Assembly (NCBI GenBank): GCA_946699065.1
Contig: CAMPDV010000063.1
Location: forward strand, 726,501-790,500
DNA: 64,000 nt
Direction: 5' to 3'
Source of the DNA: Loxodes magnus
Lineage: Eukaryota; Ciliophora; Karyorelictea; Loxodida; Loxodidae
Below the pieces are notes generated by a model that worked only from the letters and a program-made list of their open reading frames with translations, was not told the DNA's origin and did no database searches. How positions within the stretch are numbered: the stretch's first letter is position 1; the number at the start of each line of letters is the position of its first letter. The position numbers and the translations under genes are program-made. Positions 59,521 to 64,000 of the stretch are shown here, piece after piece.

Positions 59521-61149
59521 TATCGAAATATTATATTTAGAGATACGAAAATCAATCATACGACCTTCAGTTAAGATGTTTTCTTTCATAAAAAGCATGA
59601 TAATGAAAATTTTCTGCATTTAAATTTCACATTTCTTTTATTAGTTTATCTCAAAGAATGGAGTGATTAAAGATTCAAAGCAAAAAAAATTTAAACTATA
59701 TCTTAAATTAATAAATATATGATGACAAAATTCCTTTTTTTTGCTAATATAGCAAAAAATTTAAGCATAAGTTAATGAAATAATCTTTTACATTAAATCC
59801 AAATTATTATTTCTATAAGAAATTTTATATAAACTCCTTCAATGCTAAGATTTATATAAGTTTCATACTTCTCTTTTATAATGATCCACAGTATACTTAA
59901 TTTCATACAATGAAATTTATTTTTGATTGTTAAATTGTCTATGCTTTTTTTGAAAATAAAAACACAAATTTAGTTTGAATTTTTTATAAGTATAGTAAAA
60001 GTTCTGTCGAGTAGTAATTTATTTAAGTCACTTAGTTTATTATAAAGGTAACTTAGTTTACTTAATTTTTTATCTTATATTTATAATTAAACTAATAACA
60101 TTATCCTTTAGTTAAATTTTATTTTTATCTAAGACTTTCATAGGCTGATAAAAATATAAAAAAGGTTATGTTGCACTTAGAAAAAAAGTATGTCTTGCAT
60201 ATATAATAAAGTATAAACATTTAAAAAGGAGATATAAACGATAGCTTTAAAATAGGGTAATAACTTAAATTAATAATATCATTATAATATACATTAAAGA
60301 ATAGAAAAACAATCAACAACTTATTATATAAATTGAATAAAAGATAAACATAAATATTAAACTAGATTCATTTGCGAAATTAATGAGTTAAGGATTTGTT
60401 TTGGTTTAATTTAATATTAAAAAACAAAGAAGATATTTAAACTATCATCTATTAAAATTAAAAAAATAGTAACCTTTTATAATTGTAACTCTTTTGCCTT
60501 TTTTTTTAAAAGAAGACTCTTTATTAATTTTAATCTTTAGGATTATAAGATGATTGCAATATTTTTTAAGTGTTGCTATTAAATTTAAAAGTTTAATTTT
60601 TATATTATTAATGAATCAAATATATTAAGGTCATTTTTACAGACCAAAGTCTTTTAATCAGATAGTATATTAGAAGATTTTTTCTATGGAGATTATTTGA
60701 TTTTTCATAATATTTGGGATATTTATAATTATTAGTACTAATGTTTCTAGTTTTTAGTTTATCTAAACAGGGGAAAACTTATAATAAGAAATACTAAATC
60801 GCTTTGCTTTAAGTTTTGTTCCATATCTTATATTGTTTTGCAAACTGATTATAAATTAAGATCTTTAAGAGATTAGCAAAAGATAAAATTTTAATTAATT
60901 TGAATATAATCAAAAGATGATAATTTAAAAAAGAAACTGGAGCCAATAAAAGTTCTAACTTCATGAAATCTAGCAATTTGATAAAATTAGCCTCTGTAGA
61001 TAAATAACTTTGGAAAGTTTTTTAATTTTCATATTAGATTTCCTAATTAAGTTGATAAATAATCCTATTTAAATCATTTTAGAGGATTATAAAATTAGTA
61101 GAAAAAAACTAAATATAGTAAAGATAGACTTTGATTGCCTGAAATCTAA
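59521..61149. other. AT-rich intergenic / 3' region, duplicate of 45.1-47.0 kb
   Basis: Aligns in order with the region downstream of copy B, but with far lower identity than the coding block, many indels and no evident coding frame. Confidence 0.5.
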
Positions 61150-64000
61150 AAAAAGAAGACAACTATTTCAATACTTATATTTATAATATTTAACATTTAC
61201 CTTATGTTATAATAATAAAAGCAAAGCTTTTACTTTAAATTGTTTTAATATTTCTATCTTTCTATGTTTTATAAAGGATCCATCAACAAAGACGCAAATT
61301 CAGTTATTTCTTTGAAAATAAATCTTTAATATTGCTTGAGTTTCTAAGAACCATAGAAGATATTTAAACTAAACTTTCTTGCTTTGTTCTTTCAATCACT
61401 TTAAGCAAAAGGATTTATATTTTCTTGTCTCAAAAAAATATTACTCGCTTGTTTACCTTAGAGTTAATTATCCATATATTTTCAATTTTTAAACTATTTA
61501 ATGGCTTGCTTTTCCCAAGACGAAAAAAATAGATTATGCTAAATAGATAAAATATATTAAAGATTTTAATAAGTTAATTTAATTTAGCACTGGAATTTAA
61601 TTTTCTCTTTCTTTTTTTGTTTTTTATTGCTGTATCATGGTTTCATCTCTTTCTAATCTCTTATTATAAGGTTTTCAAATTAATCTCTATTATATATTTT
61701 AATGCTTTTTGGCTGTGCTAATAATCAAAATTTAAGGATATATTAATTTTATACCTTCTGAGAGCAAAGTATTTGTTTTCTAAGTTATTACTTTTTATTA
61801 GATGAGTTTCTTAAATTGATTGCTATTTAGTTAATGTTGTGCTTTTCTTAATAAGATTGATTTTTTCCTCCTAAATTACTTCAATTATTTTATGATAATT
61901 ATTTTTGGAATGTTTTAGGATTACTTAGCTCTCGACATATTTTCTAATCTGGATAAACTGCTAATGAACTGAATAGGGAATTATCACGAATCACTTCTTC
62001 AATTAAAGACCACCAAGAGTAAAAAATGTTTTTTCATAATAATAGCCTTCAGATATCCACAAAACCCTAATTTTATCACGATGCTTTTCTTCAAGCATTT
62101 GGAACAAATTAGTGTTCTCTCTATAATATTAAGAAAAAAATCAGAATAATCAAAATTTTGTCCCGTCATTTGATTTTTTACTTCAATATTTATGACTTGC
62201 ACCTTAGTTCATTATTTTCTACCCAATTTTGCTAATTTAAAATGCTTTTACTTTCTAATAAGAGGAAGTTACTAAAATCCCTATCTACTAAACTCTAAAG
62301 TTTATCCTTTCTATTGATTCAATTTTAATTTCTCTTTTTAAAGTATAAAACTTATTATATATAATAAAGATATATAACTTTAAAAAGCGGAACTTTTTAA
62401 ACTGCAGGTGAAGCAGATACTTTATATGTTTATTTGGAAACAAAAATCTATAAAAGAAATGTATTGAGCTAAAATGTAGGAATTATACAAGATGCTAATC
62501 TAATTAAAATAGAAAAGTTAATAAAGCTACAAATAAAATTTAAAATACTATATAGAAAAAGTATACTAAAGTATTAAGATAAAATCATTCAAGTTAAATA
62601 AAATTAAAAGAGCTCTGCTTTTATAAAATAACCATATTAAGAAAGAATATAGCAGAAATGGGTAAGGCTAATAAAAAGTAATTAATTTGCAGGTCTTAAT
62701 TTGTATTAATATGAAAGTAAATCTAGTTTAATGATAATTACAAATCTTAGATAAAAAGGAAAAATCTTTTTATATTTTGGTATTAATAATAACTAAACAA
62801 TTTTTTAAATCTAAGTAGTCTACAAGATCTAAAAATAATAAAAGTATGATGCAAAAGATAGAATTTTCTAATTTTTTTATAGAAAGTATAATTGGCTTAA
62901 TGAAATAACTAAATATAAAGCTTCTCTTAATTTTAGAATTACACTAAAAAATGTTTACTAAGTTTGCTTTATTAGCTTTAATGAAATAATATTGACTTTT
63001 AATAGTAAATAAATATTACTTTAGTATTTTACGAAATCATTTTTAAAAGGTTTATTTATGCTAAAGATTTAAATTTTGTCTATTATTTAAACTCCTCTTT
63101 AGTTCTTGGTTTTTATAATCCTACAAAGTTTAATTTCTTAAAGATTTTAATAGAAAAACTCTATATTTAATAAACTTTCATGGATTCCATTATTAGTTTC
63201 CTTATTAATTTTAAAACTAAGTTAATCTTTATCGAGTACAGCTATTTCTTGTTTAAGTAATTTAACTTTTATTTATTCTGAATAGTTTACTATTTTATAA
63301 TAAATTACCTCTTATATTAAATGAAGTATCTTATATATCCTATTACTATTGATATTTTTCAGATAGATAACAAGATATTGGAGGTAAGTTTGAAAAGATA
63401 TTTAGTGTATTAAACTATCATAATTATTTTAATCTTTATATAAATCACTTCATAACAAATATCCTTCATACTTTTCGCTTTTTCTTATTTCCTTTACATT
63501 ATTACTATTTCAATATTTAACTTCAAATATAATGTAATAAAATCCAGTTCTTAGATATATAACTCTATTTTTATTTTAGTTTTGGCTAGATATTATAGTT
63601 CTAAGGTAAAGTTAATTTTTCAACTTGTTGCTATAAGATTTTTCTTTAATCTGTTCTAATCTTTTTTAGCACTTATTTAGTTCTTTTTTACTAATAGCAT
63701 AACTCTATGTTATTTAAGATTTTTATCTAGTTATATATTTAATAATTCATTTGGAGTTAACTAAAACTATTTTTTCCCTTTATCAAAAACAAAAATTCTA
63801 GTAATAAGCTTCTTTGCTTTGATAGAGTTGAATTTCTAAAATTACTCCTAGATATATTTGCTTAATATTCCAAAGAGAAGTTCATATCAATCTATATTTT
63901 CTCCAACTGAAATAACAATTTATTTCTAAGGATATTTCATGTTAAGTTTAATATAAATAAAGCTTAATAAATACTAAGCAATAATCACTCTTTTGTAAGA
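61150..64000 (-). CDS. Gln/Lys-rich protein of unknown function, second copy (E2), 5' end outside window
   Basis: Minus-strand blocks match E1 at protein level: FENLIIRDQKEMKP and QKKKEKIKFQCQIKLTY (about 61.5-61.7 kb) against LENLMMKDFMEM and KRRKKRKLQCFIKLTY; and MQVINIEVKNQMTGQNFDYS (62.15-62.20 kb) against the EGNFEYS region. By the 14.2-kb offset the start would lie near 64.15 kb, beyond the window edge. The frame structure between 62.3 and 64.0 kb is not resolved, and DNA similarity to E1 is low there. Confidence 0.4.

Noticed and set aside
1-64000. Heterotrich (Condylostoma) code with TAA/TAG also as stops, or Blastocrithidia-type Glu reading
   Set aside because: No gene needs TAA/TAG as a stop. 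The conserved position GYVQRN calls for Gln rather than Glu at TAG, and the gene content is ciliate-like.

Overview
The window is nuclear DNA of a ciliate that reads TAA and TAG as glutamine and TGA both as tryptophan (inside genes) and as the only stop (at gene ends). A Rab GTPase shows all of it: the invariant Trp of WDTAGQE is TGA (24269-24271, minus strand), and the same gene stops at a TGA (23786-23788) just after a C-terminal prenylation motif. This matches the karyorelict code (NCBI table 27, e.g. Loxodes). The heterotrich Condylostoma code fits less well, because no gene here needs TAA or TAG as a stop. Introns are tiny: 16 and 20 nt are commonest among those modelled, with other candidates of 17-32 nt. 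They were placed by protein homology or by frame continuity to a TGA stop. Open frames mean little under this code, so frames were chosen by homology, composition and in-frame agreement between start and TGA stop.

1-32 kb is gene-dense with short intergenic gaps. In order it holds: the C-terminal part of an IP3-receptor-like Ca2+ channel (+); a large multi-pass membrane protein (-); a cyclic-nucleotide-gated-type K+ channel (+); an unknown gene (+); a FYVE/PAK-type kinase (-); an unknown membrane protein (+); MCTS1 (-); an unknown gene (-); Elongator subunit ELP1 (-); an unknown gene (+); a CWC21/SRRM2-type splicing factor (-); an unknown helical protein (+); a Rab GTPase (-); an unknown gene (+); a VIT/VWA membrane protein (-); an unknown gene (+); a coiled-coil protein (-); a small unknown gene (-); and an EF-hand protein (+). 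Several pairs are divergent, with start codons 50-200 bp apart.

32-64 kb is much more AT-rich and looks like an accessory, duplicated region. It begins with a large cysteine-rich surface/membrane protein gene. Two related units about 14.3 kb apart follow. Each has a degenerate fragment, an intact Gln-rich protein of about 1,330-1,400 aa with a GTPase-like (AIG1-like) N-terminal domain lacking a proper P-loop, and a convergent minus-strand gene of unknown function. The two intact copies are almost identical over about 3.6 kb, although their N-termini, one internal patch and their downstream flanks have diverged. That pattern suggests gene conversion. I saw no tRNA or rRNA genes, CRISPR arrays, or virus-like or transposase genes, but short RNA genes could be missed by eye.
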